Source: an uncultured Roseicyclus sp. | GTDB lineage: Bacteria; Pseudomonadota; Alphaproteobacteria; Rhodobacterales; Rhodobacteraceae | Assembly: GCA_947494975.1 (NCBI GenBank) | Contig: CANLXA010000001.1 | Location: 744,001-808,000 of the forward strand | Reading direction: 5' to 3' | Length of the DNA: 64,000 nucleotides | In this document: in pieces, positions 1 to 8,124 of the stretch | How the letters are laid out: every line of letters begins with the position of its first letter | How positions within the stretch are numbered: the first letter of the stretch is position 1 | Made by a program: the position numbers and the translations under genes | The notes under the pieces: generated by a model | The model's input: the letters and a program-made list of their open reading frames with translations, nothing else | Told to the model about the DNA's origin: nothing | Database searches by the model: none

Positions 1-233
1 GCGCCACGAATTTCGAGATGAAGCACCTGATGCTGGGGCATGTATTCGCGTCAGTGCCCGAGGCGTGGTTTCACATCGCGCCCACCAATATCCGATCCCG
101 GAAGGCCACGGCCAAGCTCGGCGCCGAACGTGTGGAAGACCGACGGCTGGATCTGGGCACCGGGCCAGCAGATTGGGTGCGGATGCGGCTGAACCGGGCG
201 CGACGGACGGAGGTCAGCGCGCGGCACTCCTGA
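1..233 (+). CDS. GNAT acetyltransferase, C-terminal fragment (cut by window edge)
   Basis: The reading frame is open from the first bases of the window to a TGA at 231-233, so only the C-terminal part is present. The visible sequence has the NxxSRKATAKLGAE pattern that ends the acetyl-CoA-binding fold in RimJ/RimL-type N-acetyltransferases, followed by a short beta-strand tail. Such enzymes move an acetyl group from acetyl-CoA to an amine. The substrate cannot be read from this fragment. The convergent gene behind it is a frameshifted lipoprotein. Confidence 0.7.
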   Translation, partial: ATNFEMKHLMLGHVFASVPEAWFHIAPTNIRSRKATAKLGAERVEDRRLDLGTGPADWVRMRLNRARRTEVSARHS

Positions 234-248
234 CCTCGTCGCAGACCG

Positions 249-522
249 TTACGGCCCGGTGAGGCTGGCCTGACAATGTGCGTTTGCCGCGATCACGCGA
301 TCCAATTCGTCGCCGGGCTCCGCATCGGCGGCCATCTGCGCCGCCACCTCCGCAAGCCGTGCCGCGGCGGCGGCCCGTTCGGCAGGATCGGGGGACGTTT
401 CACAGAGCGAGAAATCGGCCAAGGCGCTCTGATAGGGCGTCACGTCCGACGTGCCGCCGCCGAGCGCACCGCAGGACGGCAGCGCGAGGAGAAGGCAAAA
501 GGGGCAGGATCAGACGCACCAT
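249..522 (-). pseudogene. Small lipoprotein gene with a frameshift in the signal peptide
   Basis: An ATG at 522-520 lies six bases beyond the phaR stop and opens a hydrophobic signal-peptide start (MVRLILP). The frame is then lost. One base further along, a second frame reads a good lipobox (LALPSC), a Gly-rich linker and an Ala-rich helical domain to the TAA at 249. Removing one base from the run of four G/C at 501-504 joins the two parts into a normal short lipoprotein of about 90 residues. Without that change the downstream frame has no start codon after an in-frame TGA. The gene is either a fresh pseudogene or a homopolymer sequencing error. The function of the mature part is unknown. Confidence 0.6.
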
Positions 523-527
523 CGCGA

Positions 528-1103
528 TTACATCTTGGACAGCTTGGTTTGCAGCTCCGCGAGCTGGCGCTTGATCGCGTCCAACTCCTCCTCCGGCGCA
601 GGGGCCTCGGCCGCCTGCGTATCCTCCCCCTCGGCATCATCGGGGTCTTTCCAGCCGCCCATCCCGCCCGTCATCGCCTTGAAAAACGCCTCTTGCTGCG
701 CGCGCATCGCGTCGAAGCCCGGCATGGAGGCCATCGGATTGATCACCGCCATATTGTCCAGCATCTTCGACTGCCCCTTTTTGAGCATCTCGAAGCTGGC
801 GGCCAGAAAGTCGGGCACCACCGATTGCGCCTGCGTGGTGTAGCTGCGGACCAGATCCGTCAGCACCGAGATCGGCAAAACCGATTCCCCGCGGCTTTCG
901 TGCTCGGCGACGATCTGCAGCAGGTATTGCCGCGTCAGATCATCGCCGGATTTCAGATCGACGATCTTCACCTCCCGCCCCTGACGGATAAAGCCCGCAA
1001 TATCCTCAAGCGTCACGTAATCGGAGGTTTCGGTGTTATACAGCCTGCGGCTGGCGTAGCGCTTGATGAGAAGCGGTTCTGACAGATCGATTTTCTTGGT
1101 CAT
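528..1103 (-). CDS. phaR: Polyhydroxyalkanoate synthesis repressor PhaR
   Basis: This 191-residue protein carries the PhaR N-terminal DNA/PHB-binding domain at about residues 12-70, with the characteristic IKRYASRRLYNTETSDYVTL segment. A PHB-accumulation regulator region follows, with an acidic tail and a C-terminal coiled-coil (EEELDAIKRQLAELQTKL). In the family, PhaR represses phaP and its own gene when no polymer is present and is titrated off the DNA by nascent PHB granules. The start is the ATG at 1103. The upstream region holds two TGC-rich PhaR-type sites, which suggests autoregulation. It sits next to phaP, phaC and phaZ, as in other Rhodobacteraceae. Confidence 0.95.
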   Translation of the reverse strand: MTKKIDLSEPLLIKRYASRRLYNTETSDYVTLEDIAGFIRQGREVKIVDLKSGDDLTRQYLLQIVAEHESRGESVLPISVLTDLVRSYTTQAQSVVPDFLAASFEMLKKGQSKMLDNMAVINPMASMPGFDAMRAQQEAFFKAMTGGMGGWKDPDDAEGEDTQAAEAPAPEEELDAIKRQLAELQTKLSKM

Positions 1104-1130
1104 TCGTCCGGGCCTCCCCTCGCACCGGCG

Positions 1131-1171
1131 TTGCAGTGCAGCATTGATTCGAACCTACGCTGCTTGCGCAG
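1131..1171. promoter_or_regulatory. Two probable PhaR operator sites upstream of phaR
   Basis: TTGC-AGT-GCAG at 1131-1141 matches the CTGC-N3-GCAG PhaR consensus at seven of eight fixed bases. CTGC-TTGC-GCAG at 1160-1171 is the same motif with a four-base gap. They lie 28-68 bases upstream of the phaR start, in the gap shared with the divergent acetyltransferase gene. The consensus is known for Paracoccus and Rhodobacter PhaR; autoregulation here is inferred from position. Confidence 0.55.
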
Positions 1172-1222
1172 AAAAGCAATGCGCGTTTTTGAGAGATATT
1201 CTTCTAGAACAATGGGCTGGAT

Positions 1223-1741
1223 ATGGATGGATTCGAGACCGGGCGGCTGGATGTCCGACATTGGGACACGGCGATATCGGAGGCAGGGCGTCGCGCGGCG
1301 TTGGCCGATGAATTGCGCGCGATCCTGACCAAGCCGGTGCTGGCCCATCTGCCGCCCGCGCTGCAGGACGCACGCGCGGATGTCGATGGATGGATCACGG
1401 CGCGGGCGGCGGAAAGCGACGTCTTCCTGGTGCGCGGCGCGGATGAAACGTTGATTGGCCTGCTGATCCTCGCCCGGATGGGCGCGGGGGAGCCGATCCA
1501 TATCGGCTATCTGCTGGCCGAGGCCGCATGGGGGCACGGCTATGCGACGGAATTGGTGCAGGGGTTGGCCGACACGCTTGCCGCACTGGCACCGCGCGAT
1601 CTCTATGCCGGTGTGGAGGTGGCCAATCCGGCATCGGCGCGGGTGCTGGAGAAGGTGGGATTTTCACGGATCCAACAGGGCGATACCCCGGGCCAAGCCA
1701 TGTACCACCTGCGCCTGAGCCGCTCGGGGCGCGCGCAATGA
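1223..1741 (+). CDS. GNAT family N-acetyltransferase
   Basis: This is a complete 172-residue GNAT protein of the RimJ/RimL type. The acetyl-CoA-binding core is visible around residues 95-115 (IGYLLAEAAWGHGYATE), followed by the VANPASARVLEKVGF motif near residues 133-147. It would acetylate a small amine or a protein N-terminus; the substrate is unknown. It diverges from phaR across a 119-bp gap that contains PhaR-like sites, so its expression could be affected by PhaR, though nothing links it to polymer metabolism. It ends directly in a hairpin shared with phaP. Confidence 0.8.
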   Translation: MDGFETGRLDVRHWDTAISEAGRRAALADELRAILTKPVLAHLPPALQDARADVDGWITARAAESDVFLVRGADETLIGLLILARMGAGEPIHIGYLLAEAAWGHGYATELVQGLADTLAALAPRDLYAGVEVANPASARVLEKVGFSRIQQGDTPGQAMYHLRLSRSGRAQ

Positions 1742-1776
1742 AAAAGGCGGGCCGCATGATGCGGACCCGCCTTTCC
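1742..1776. terminator. Bidirectional rho-independent terminator
   Basis: AAAGGCGGG-CCGCA and TGCGGACCCGCCTTT form a stem of about 14 bp with one bulge and a three-base loop. A-rich and T-rich ends serve both strands. It begins at the acetyltransferase stop codon and faces the phaP 3' end, so it probably ends both transcripts. Confidence 0.8.
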
Positions 1777-1838
1777 TTCGACCGGGACGCGGAGGGGAGG
1801 ACCCCGTTTCCCGATATCGTATCGCCAATAGGTCGCGA

Positions 1839-2288
1839 TTACTTCGCGGTTGCTTTCTTGGCAGCAGTCGTCACTTCGGCAGTCGCTTTCTTGACGGCGG
1901 CAGTTGCCTCTTCGGTGGCTTCTTTGCCAGCGGCCATCATCAGTTCAACCGTTTCCATCTGCACTTTTTTCGCAACTTCGGCGAAAGCGGCCATGGTCTC
2001 GGCGGCCATTTCGGCCTGCGAGGATGCGAAGTCGGTCATCGACTTGGTGTAGTCGGCGGGCTCGTCCTTGACGGAAGCCACATCACCCATCTTGGCGATG
2101 GTGTCTTTGGTCCACTTCGAGGAGATCTCGGTGGATTTCTCGGCTGCGTCGAGGGCAACTTTCGACATTTTCTCGGCAACGGCGGCCTGCGATTTGAAGG
2201 CGTCGGTGTACGAGGACATGTCGACGGGGAAGGAGCCCATCATTTCGGTCATGTATTTGGTGAAGTCGGGGGTGTGTGCTTTAGCCAT
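1839..2288 (-). CDS. phaP: Phasin (PHA granule-associated protein)
   Basis: This 149-residue, Ala/Lys/Glu-rich helical protein has the phasin pattern: a short N-terminus, a long amphipathic helical core with repeated heptad-like A/E/K segments, and a C-terminal tail of AAVKKATAEVTTAAKKATAK type. Phasins coat PHB granules and limit their coalescence. I chose the ATG at 2288 because GGAGA lies just upstream and the product starts MAKAHTPDF. A longer in-frame start at 2387 would run through the promoter and operator. The gene has its own strong promoter with two PhaR sites, so it should be induced when polymer sequesters PhaR. Confidence 0.93.
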   Translation of the reverse strand: MAKAHTPDFTKYMTEMMGSFPVDMSSYTDAFKSQAAVAEKMSKVALDAAEKSTEISSKWTKDTIAKMGDVASVKDEPADYTKSMTDFASSQAEMAAETMAAFAEVAKKVQMETVELMMAAGKEATEEATAAVKKATAEVTTAAKKATAK

Positions 2289-2336
2289 TGTCGTCTCCAT
2301 AAGTTGCCCGTGTCGGGCGTTGTCTTGATGGAGATG

Positions 2337-2365
2337 AATATGAATGCTGCAGTGCAGAAAGTCAA
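2337..2365 (-). promoter_or_regulatory. phaP sigma-70 promoter
   Basis: Read on the minus strand, TTGACT (2365-2360) is followed by a 17-bp spacer and CATATT (2342-2337). The predicted transcript starts near 2330, about 42 bases before the phaP ATG. One PhaR site fills most of the spacer and another lies just upstream of the -35 box, a good arrangement for repression. Confidence 0.75.
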
Positions 2366-2386
2366 GGTTTTTTCTGCACTGCAGCA
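2345..2386. promoter_or_regulatory. Paired PhaR operators at the phaP promoter
   Basis: Two exact CTGC-N3-GCAG sites are present, at 2347-2357 and 2374-2384, 27 bp apart from start to start. They are embedded in a larger inverted repeat with 16-bp arms (2345-2360 and 2371-2386). This is the published PhaR recognition pattern. One copy lies between -35 and -10 and the other upstream of -35. Confidence 0.85.
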
Positions 2387-2418
2387 AAAATTCTATGGCC
2401 CTGAAAATGCCAATAAAA

Positions 2419-4257
2419 TCAGGCTGCTTTGCCCTCTTTCACGTAAATCCCGGGGGCCGGGGCCAGAATCTCGCGGCCCTTGTCGCCGGGTTTACGGGCC
2501 GCAACCTTTGCCCCGGAGCGCTTCTTGAGCCACGCCTCCCAGAGCGGCCACCACGATCCTTCGTTGTAATCGGCCGCCTTGAGCCAATCGGCCGCCGCAC
2601 CGGTGACGTCCGGGTTTGTGTAGTGACCGTATTTCTTCTTGGAGGGCGGGTTCACGATACCCGCGATATGGCCCGATTCCGACAAGATGAAGGTCTTGTC
2701 CTTGGCCCCCATCTTTGTCACCCCGCGAAAGCTGTCGACCCAGGCGGCAATGTGGTCCGTCTCGCACGCAACCGCGCAGACAGGCACGGTCACGTCCTTG
2801 AGCGTCACGGTTTCGCCAAGCAGGTCGAAACCGCCATCGGCCAGCTGATCCCCCTGGCACAGGCCGCGCAGATATTGCTTGGCCATCTTGCCGGGCAGGT
2901 TGGTGCTGTCGCCGTTCCAGTAGAGCAGATCGAAGGCGGGCGGCGCCTCGCCCATCATGTAGCTTTTGACCGCGGGGCCGTAGATCAGATCCTTGGAGCG
3001 CAGGAACGAGAAGGTGCGCGACATGAAGGTGGAATTCAGCACGCCGTCCTGATCCACCTGCCGTTCGATGGCATCGACGAAATCATCCTGCAGGAACGGC
3101 GTGAACTCGCCCTGCTCGGAAAAATCGGTAAGCGTGGTGAAGAAGGTGGCGGATTTGACCGATTTGTCGCCGCGCTTCTTCAACAGCGCCAGCGTCATGT
3201 TGAGCGTGGTGCCCGCGATGCAGTAGCCGATCGCGTTGATCTGCTTTTCGCCGGTGATCGCCTTCACTTCCTCGATCGCCGTCAGGTAGCCGTCCTGCAC
3301 ATAATCCTCGATGCCGGTATCCGCATAGCTCGTATCGGGGTTCTTCCAGCTCACCACGAAGAGCGTATAGCCCTGATCGACGATCCATTTGATCAGGCTG
3401 TTCTGCGGCTTGAGATCGAGGATGTAGAACTTGTTGATCCAGGGCGGAAAGATCACCAGTGGCGTCTTGTGCACCTTTTCCGTGGTCGGCGCGTATTGGA
3501 TCAGCTCCATCATCCGGTTGCGGTAGACGACCGAACCCTCGGTCGTGGCGATATTGCCGCCGACTTCGAAAGCGGTCGGGTCGGCCAGCGTTGGCAGAAG
3601 CTCGCCGCCATGGGCCTCGATATCGCGCACCAGGTTTTCCAGCCCGTGCACAAGGCTTTCGCCATCGGTCTCCACGGCCTTTTCCAGCGCATCGGGGTTG
3701 GTCGCGAAGTAATTGGTGGGTGAGAACAGTTCGATCACCTGGCTGGCGAAGAACTCCACCCGCCGCTTGTCGCCGGTGTCCAACCCGTCCAGCTCATCAA
3801 CCGCCTTGCGGATCGCCTCCGACCCCATCACGTATTGGTGACGCACGAAGTTGAAATACGGATGCGTGCGCCAGAGCGGGTTGGCAAAGCGCTTGTCGGA
3901 GGGCAGATCGTCATCGTCCAGAAGCGGCATCTTGCCCTCGGCCAGCGCGTTCTGCATCTCCATGAAATGCGTCATCGCGGTGCCCCAATACTGGGCCTGC
4001 TGTTCCAGCAACTTGGTGGGATTCGACACGATATCAGCCCAGTAGGCCAGGCCCGCCTTCATGTAGAGGTCCTGACCCGGCCCCTGCAGGCCGGAATCGG
4101 ACGGCGCGCGCTGCCCCATCGCGGCCACCAGGCGTTTCGACAGCTCCTCCACCTTGGCAAGGTTTGCCTTCAGGCGATCCAGGGCCTCGGGGCTCTGCGT
4201 GGCTTCGGGTTGCGTGGCATCGCCACCCTCGCCCGTCGTCGTCTTGTCTTGTGACAC
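2419..4257 (-). CDS. phaC: Class I poly(3-hydroxyalkanoate) synthase
   Basis: This enzyme polymerises 3-hydroxyacyl-CoA into PHB on the granule surface. The 612-residue form has a variable N-terminus, the PhaC N-domain and an alpha/beta-hydrolase core. The lipase-like box reads GYCIAG with nucleophile Cys346. Asp501 (CETDH) and His530 (SGHIAG) complete the triad with spacing close to that of the Ralstonia enzyme. I prefer the GTG at 4257, which gives a start of VSQDKTTTGEG and a normal family length, with AGGA upstream. An ATG pair 30-36 bases earlier has no clear ribosome site. The box has Ala where most homologues have a second Gly. The gene diverges from phaZ and follows phaP. Confidence 0.95.
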   Translation of the reverse strand: MSQDKTTTGEGGDATQPEATQSPEALDRLKANLAKVEELSKRLVAAMGQRAPSDSGLQGPGQDLYMKAGLAYWADIVSNPTKLLEQQAQYWGTAMTHFMEMQNALAEGKMPLLDDDDLPSDKRFANPLWRTHPYFNFVRHQYVMGSEAIRKAVDELDGLDTGDKRRVEFFASQVIELFSPTNYFATNPDALEKAVETDGESLVHGLENLVRDIEAHGGELLPTLADPTAFEVGGNIATTEGSVVYRNRMMELIQYAPTTEKVHKTPLVIFPPWINKFYILDLKPQNSLIKWIVDQGYTLFVVSWKNPDTSYADTGIEDYVQDGYLTAIEEVKAITGEKQINAIGYCIAGTTLNMTLALLKKRGDKSVKSATFFTTLTDFSEQGEFTPFLQDDFVDAIERQVDQDGVLNSTFMSRTFSFLRSKDLIYGPAVKSYMMGEAPPAFDLLYWNGDSTNLPGKMAKQYLRGLCQGDQLADGGFDLLGETVTLKDVTVPVCAVACETDHIAAWVDSFRGVTKMGAKDKTFILSESGHIAGIVNPPSKKKYGHYTNPDVTGAAADWLKAADYNEGSWWPLWEAWLKKRSGAKVAARKPGDKGREILAPAPGIYVKEGKAA

Positions 4258-4366
4258 CTTGATTTCCCGTCCTCGATGCTGCATCTGCATAGTAGCGGGA
4301 CCAAGGTGAGGGGGTCCACGCGACGAAATGATCCGGGGCAACCCGGTCTCGGCGCTTGGAGTTATT
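4258..4366. promoter_or_regulatory. Divergent phaC/phaZ control region
   Basis: This 109-bp gap must hold both promoters. A TGC-rich stretch, TGCTGCATCTGCAT near 4279-4292, resembles a PhaR half-site cluster but does not fit CTGC-N3-GCAG exactly. The phaZ ribosome site (GGAG at 4358-4361) is clear. I could not pick convincing -35/-10 boxes for phaC. Confidence 0.4.
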
Positions 4367-5665
4367 ATGCGGTATATGCTCACCTATGATCTCATGGAAT
4401 CCATGCGGGTGACGAACCAGTGGATGGGCGCCTCGGCCCGCGCCATGTGTTCGTATCCGGCCCTGGGCCTTGTCGCTAACCCCTTGATTCAAATGACCGC
4501 CGCCTGGGGCGAAGTAACCGAACGCAGCTTTGCGCGAATGGCCGCGAAACCCGATTGGGGCATCAACTCGATCCCCGGTACGGACGGGCGCGATCACGTC
4601 GTGACGCAACATATCGTGGTGGAGCGCCCGTTCGGCGATCTGCTCCGGTTTGACGTGCAGGGCCGCGGACCGACGGGCCGCAAGGTTCTGCTCGTGGCGC
4701 CGATGTCGGGCCATTACGCGACCCTTCTGCGCAAAACCGTCCTGTCGCTTCTGCCCGATTGCGACGTCTACATCACCGATTGGCACAATGCCCGCGACAT
4801 CCCGGTCAGCAAGGGCAAGTTCGATATCGAGGATTACACGCTCTACCTCGTCGATTTCCTGCGCGAGATGGGGCCCGACACCCATGTGATCGCGGTCTGT
4901 CAGCCCGCGCCGCTGGCGCTGGCGGCAACGGCCTATCTGGCCGAGGAAGACCCCAAGGCACAGCCCCGCACGCTCACGCTGATCGGCGGCCCGATCGACC
5001 CCGATGCCGCCGCCACGGATGTGACCGATTTCGGCCGACGGGTGACGATGGGGCAGCTTGAAAAGTTCGTGATCCAGCGCGTCGGCTTCAAATATGCGGG
5101 CGCGGGGCGGATGGTGTATCCGGGCCTGCAGCAGCTGTCGTCGTTCATGGCGATGAATGCCGAGAAACACGCCAAGGCCTTCGCCGACCAGATCGTGCGC
5201 GCCTCCAAGGGTGAGGCATCGGACCATGACAAGCACAACGTGTTCTACGATGAATACCTCGCCGTGATGGATATGACGGCCGAGTTCTACCTCTCGACGG
5301 TCGAGCGGATCTTCAAGAACCGCGAGATTGCGCGGAACGTCTTCGTGGTCGATGGCAAACAGGTCGATATCGGCAAGATCACCACCGTCGCCGTGAAAAC
5401 GGTGGAAGGCGGCAAGGATGATATCTCGGCGCCAGGGCAATGCATCGCGGCGCTCGATATGCTGACGGGCCTGCCCGAAGAGAAGAAGGCCAATTACATC
5501 GAGCCCGAGGCCGGCCATTACGGCATCTTCGCGGGCAAGAGCTGGCGCAACAACATCCGCCCGCTGGTGCTTGAGTTCATCGACGCCAATTCCGACGCGA
5601 CGCCGCGCAAACGGACCAAGCCGCGCCTGGTCGAAGATCCGCCGGTCGCCAACGTCAATGTCTGA
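4367..5665 (+). CDS. phaZ: Intracellular poly(3-hydroxybutyrate) depolymerase
   Basis: This 432-residue protein hydrolyses stored PHB to release hydroxybutyrate units. It matches the intracellular PhaZ family, with a PMSGHYATLLRKTV oxyanion region, a cysteine nucleophile box (AVCQPA, Cys178) and a C-terminal catalytic His384 (EAGHYGIF). The start at 4367 has GGAG five bases upstream and gives the usual MRYMLTYDL N-terminus. An earlier in-frame ATG at 4328 has no ribosome site. It lies divergent to phaC, so synthesis and breakdown can be controlled from one region. The next gene overlaps its stop by eight bases. Confidence 0.95.
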   Translation: MRYMLTYDLMESMRVTNQWMGASARAMCSYPALGLVANPLIQMTAAWGEVTERSFARMAAKPDWGINSIPGTDGRDHVVTQHIVVERPFGDLLRFDVQGRGPTGRKVLLVAPMSGHYATLLRKTVLSLLPDCDVYITDWHNARDIPVSKGKFDIEDYTLYLVDFLREMGPDTHVIAVCQPAPLALAATAYLAEEDPKAQPRTLTLIGGPIDPDAAATDVTDFGRRVTMGQLEKFVIQRVGFKYAGAGRMVYPGLQQLSSFMAMNAEKHAKAFADQIVRASKGEASDHDKHNVFYDEYLAVMDMTAEFYLSTVERIFKNREIARNVFVVDGKQVDIGKITTVAVKTVEGGKDDISAPGQCIAALDMLTGLPEEKKANYIEPEAGHYGIFAGKSWRNNIRPLVLEFIDANSDATPRKRTKPRLVEDPPVANVNV

Positions 5666-6221
5666 GACGCAGGTTCCGTGGTCGTGCCGATGCGGCGCGA
5701 TCCACGGGCATATGCGCGTGGCGCGCGGGTCCGGCACCCCTGCGATATGCCATTGCGACAGCTGCGTGCGCGCGCAGCGGCATTTCGGGGTCGAGGCGAC
5801 GCAGGCTGAAGGCGTCGCCGTCTACCAGACCACCCCGGACCGGTTCGTGATCGACGCGGGCGCCGGGCATCTGGGCCTCGCCCGCCTGTCGCCCAAGGGC
5901 TCCTACCGCTGGTACGCCAAATGCTGCGGCACGCAGTTGGGCGTCAGCTCCACCACCCCGCGCTTCGCGTTTTTCAGCCCGGTCCAGTCCATCTTCGAGA
6001 CCACCGATGCCCTCGGGCCGATCCGCACCCACGCCCATGTGCCCCAGCCCGGAGGCGGGTTGAAGCACACGCGGCTGACCCCCGCGATCGTCGGCCTGAT
6101 GGCACGCTCCCTCTCCGCGCTGACATCCGGGCGCTGGCGGCAGACGCCGTTCTTCGACATCGAAACCAGGCAGCCGGTTGCGGAGGTCGAGATCCTGCCG
6201 AAGGATGCGGGGCGCGGCTAG
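5658..6221 (+). CDS. DUF6151 family, GFA-like zinc-binding protein
   Basis: The 187-residue product starts at an ATG inside the last codons of phaZ, so it is probably translationally coupled. It has a cysteine pattern like the Gfa/CENP-V fold: CRCG near the N-terminus, CHCDSC about 20 residues later and CCGT around residue 90. These residues would bind zinc. The family is common beside PHB depolymerase genes in Rhodobacteraceae, but no reaction is established. A role linked to PHB turnover is only suggested by the overlap. Confidence 0.75.
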   Translation: MSETQVPWSCRCGAIHGHMRVARGSGTPAICHCDSCVRAQRHFGVEATQAEGVAVYQTTPDRFVIDAGAGHLGLARLSPKGSYRWYAKCCGTQLGVSSTTPRFAFFSPVQSIFETTDALGPIRTHAHVPQPGGGLKHTRLTPAIVGLMARSLSALTSGRWRQTPFFDIETRQPVAEVEILPKDAGRG

Positions 6222-6305
6222 GCGTTTCGCGATCTATCCACAGGGATTTGGGGATGGATTAGAGATCCACATAGACGTTTCGCAATAATCCCACCATGGT
6301 CCGCG

Positions 6306-7001
6306 TCAGGCCCCCAGCCAGTCTTGCATCGCGGAATTGACCGCGTCGGGCTGCTCCAGCGTCGGCAAATGCCCGGCCCCGGGCACCACAACCAACCGCG
6401 CATCGGGGATCAGATCGGCCATCAATTCGTGCCGATGTAGCGGGCAAAGCGCATCGTGTGCGCCGCAGAGGATCAGGCTCGGCACCCGGACCCGTCGCAA
6501 CGTATCCTGTTGATCCGGGCGGCTCTGCAAGGCGCGGGATTGGGCGGTGAACACATCCGGCCCCAGACGACGCGCCATGTCGAGAACAAGGTCCAACACC
6601 TCCGCCCGGCCGGGGCCGGGGGCCAGGTAGTTCGGCTTCATCTCATCGCGCATCACACGGATCAGGTGCCCGGCCTGCACCGCGACGATCTGCGGCTCGC
6701 GCGCCGCCGCCACGGAGGCAATCTCGGCCTTCGGATTGGTGTCGAACAGCGCCAGACGCGTCACGCGCTCCGGCGCCTGGGCCATGATCTCCATCGCCAC
6801 GATCCCACCCATCGACAGCCCCGCAAGCGCAAAGCGCGCGGGCGCCTCCTCCAGCACCTGCGCGGCAAGGGCGGGCACGGTCGCGGCCCGCGTGATGTTG
6901 GCCAGATGCACCGCCCTGCCCCGCCCGAATTCGGTGATCTGCGGCCCGAACAGCCGCCCGTCACACATCAGGCCCGGGATCAGGACAAGCGGCTCAGCCA
7001 C
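6306..7001 (-). CDS. Alpha/beta hydrolase, last gene of the catabolic cluster
   Basis: The 231-residue protein has a full alpha/beta-hydrolase pattern: VLIPGLMCDGRLF near the N-terminus, the nucleophile elbow GLSMGG (Ser near residue 80), an acid in GAHDALCP and a final His in GAGHLPTLEQP. It probably cleaves an ester, thioester or C-C bond. I chose the GTG at 7001, which overlaps the stop of the upstream MetE-like gene (GTGGCTGA). The longer in-frame ORF has an implausible Arg-rich N-terminus. It closes an operon-like run, so its substrate is probably an intermediate of that pathway. Confidence 0.8.
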   Translation of the reverse strand: MAEPLVLIPGLMCDGRLFGPQITEFGRGRAVHLANITRAATVPALAAQVLEEAPARFALAGLSMGGIVAMEIMAQAPERVTRLALFDTNPKAEIASVAAAREPQIVAVQAGHLIRVMRDEMKPNYLAPGPGRAEVLDLVLDMARRLGPDVFTAQSRALQSRPDQQDTLRRVRVPSLILCGAHDALCPLHRHELMADLIPDARLVVVPGAGHLPTLEQPDAVNSAMQDWLGA

Positions 7002-8124
7002 GCGAGGCCGCCAGTTGCGCGCCCTGGGCCAGGGCCTCCAGCTTGGCGAAGGCAATCGCCGGGTCGACGGCACCAAAGCCCGCGAAGGTGCCGAACCCGC
7101 AATCGGAGCCCGCAATCACCCGGTCCGCCCCGACAATCCCGGTGAATTTCGCGATCCGCTCGGCCACCAGTTCAGGGTGCTCCACAAAATTCGTCGTCGT
7201 ATCCACAACGCCGGGCACGAGGATCTTGTCCTCCGGGATCTCGGCGGCGCGGTCGCGGAAGGTGGTCCATTCATGGGCGTGGCGGGGATTGGATGTCTCG
7301 AACAGAAGCTGGCTTGCATTCACCGACATGAAGGTGCTGAACACGGTATCCATCGGCACGTCGCAGATATGCGGGCCTTCATAATTCCCCCAACAGATAT
7401 GAACCCGCACGCGCGCCGGGTCGATCCCGGCCAGCGCGTGATTCAACGCCTCCACGTGCGACGCCGCGATCTTCACGAATTCCGCATCGCTCAGATCCGC
7501 GAACAGCATGTGGCGCGACAGCGCGAGGTCGGGGCAATCCAGCTGCACCATCAGGCCGGCCTCCACGATGGTGCGATACTCCTCCGCCATCGCATCGGCC
7601 AGCGCGGCCAGGTAGGCCTCCCGCGTCGGGTAGAAATCATTTTGCAAAAACAACGAGATCACACCGGGCGAGGCGGCATTCATGAAGCCCTCGCTGGCGC
7701 CATGCTTGGCCATGGCCGCCTTCAGGTTGTCGATATCCTTCTGCAACTCCCCCTGCCCCTTGGAGCGCACTTCCCCGGTGCACATCGGCCGCGCATAGGT
7801 GGGCGTGCCGCCATCATTGGCCAACCGTTCAAGGAAGGACGGAAACATCTTGAGGTCGGCGGGCGCATTGCGCGGGCTGTCCCCGGAAAAGCCGGTATAG
7901 CGGTCCTTCACATAGGTCGCGTAGGAAATCTTGGAGGTCTCGCCATCGGACACGATATCGATGCCCGCGGCCACCTGCTTGGCCACGGTCTCATCCACCG
8001 CCTCGGTCATGGTGGCGTCGAAGTCGGCCTGATCGAACGGCTGCTCCTTTTCGCGGGCAAAGATGAAATCCACAACCGTCTGGGTGCGGGGCAAGCTGCC
8101 GACATGGGTGGTGCGAATGGTCAT
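6994..8124 (-). CDS. MetE-like (cobalamin-independent methionine synthase II family) alkyltransferase
   Basis: The 376-residue protein equals only the catalytic C-terminal half of MetE. It begins TTHVGSLPRT and keeps the zinc site expected of the fold: HICWGNYEG around residues 240-250 and the late Cys in GSDCGFGTFAG. Family members of this size include epoxyalkane:coenzyme M transferase and many uncharacterised thiol methyl- or alkyltransferases. True methionine synthases are twice as long, so methionine synthesis is unlikely. It overlaps the upstream unknown gene by four bases and the downstream hydrolase by eight. I infer transfer of an alkyl or methyl group to or from a thiol during catabolism. 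Confidence 0.8.
   Translation of the reverse strand: MTIRTTHVGSLPRTQTVVDFIFAREKEQPFDQADFDATMTEAVDETVAKQVAAGIDIVSDGETSKISYATYVKDRYTGFSGDSPRNAPADLKMFPSFLERLANDGGTPTYARPMCTGEVRSKGQGELQKDIDNLKAAMAKHGASEGFMNAASPGVISLFLQNDFYPTREAYLAALADAMAEEYRTIVEAGLMVQLDCPDLALSRHMLFADLSDAEFVKIAASHVEALNHALAGIDPARVRVHICWGNYEGPHICDVPMDTVFSTFMSVNASQLLFETSNPRHAHEWTTFRDRAAEIPEDKILVPGVVDTTTNFVEHPELVAERIAKFTGIVGADRVIAGSDCGFGTFAGFGAVDPAIAFAKLEALAQGAQLAASRG

Noticed and set aside
4034-5737. Long open frame antisense to phaZ (567 codons)
   Set aside because: High third-position GC removes stops from the antisense frame; the product is His/Arg-rich and without domains, while phaZ on the other strand is clear.
6230-6245. DnaA-box-like CTATCCACA
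   Set aside because: A single site with one mismatch and no AT-rich region or further boxes; not an origin.
6994-8124. Assignment as metE methionine synthase
   Set aside because: The protein has only the catalytic half and lies in a catabolic cluster, so methionine synthesis is unlikely.
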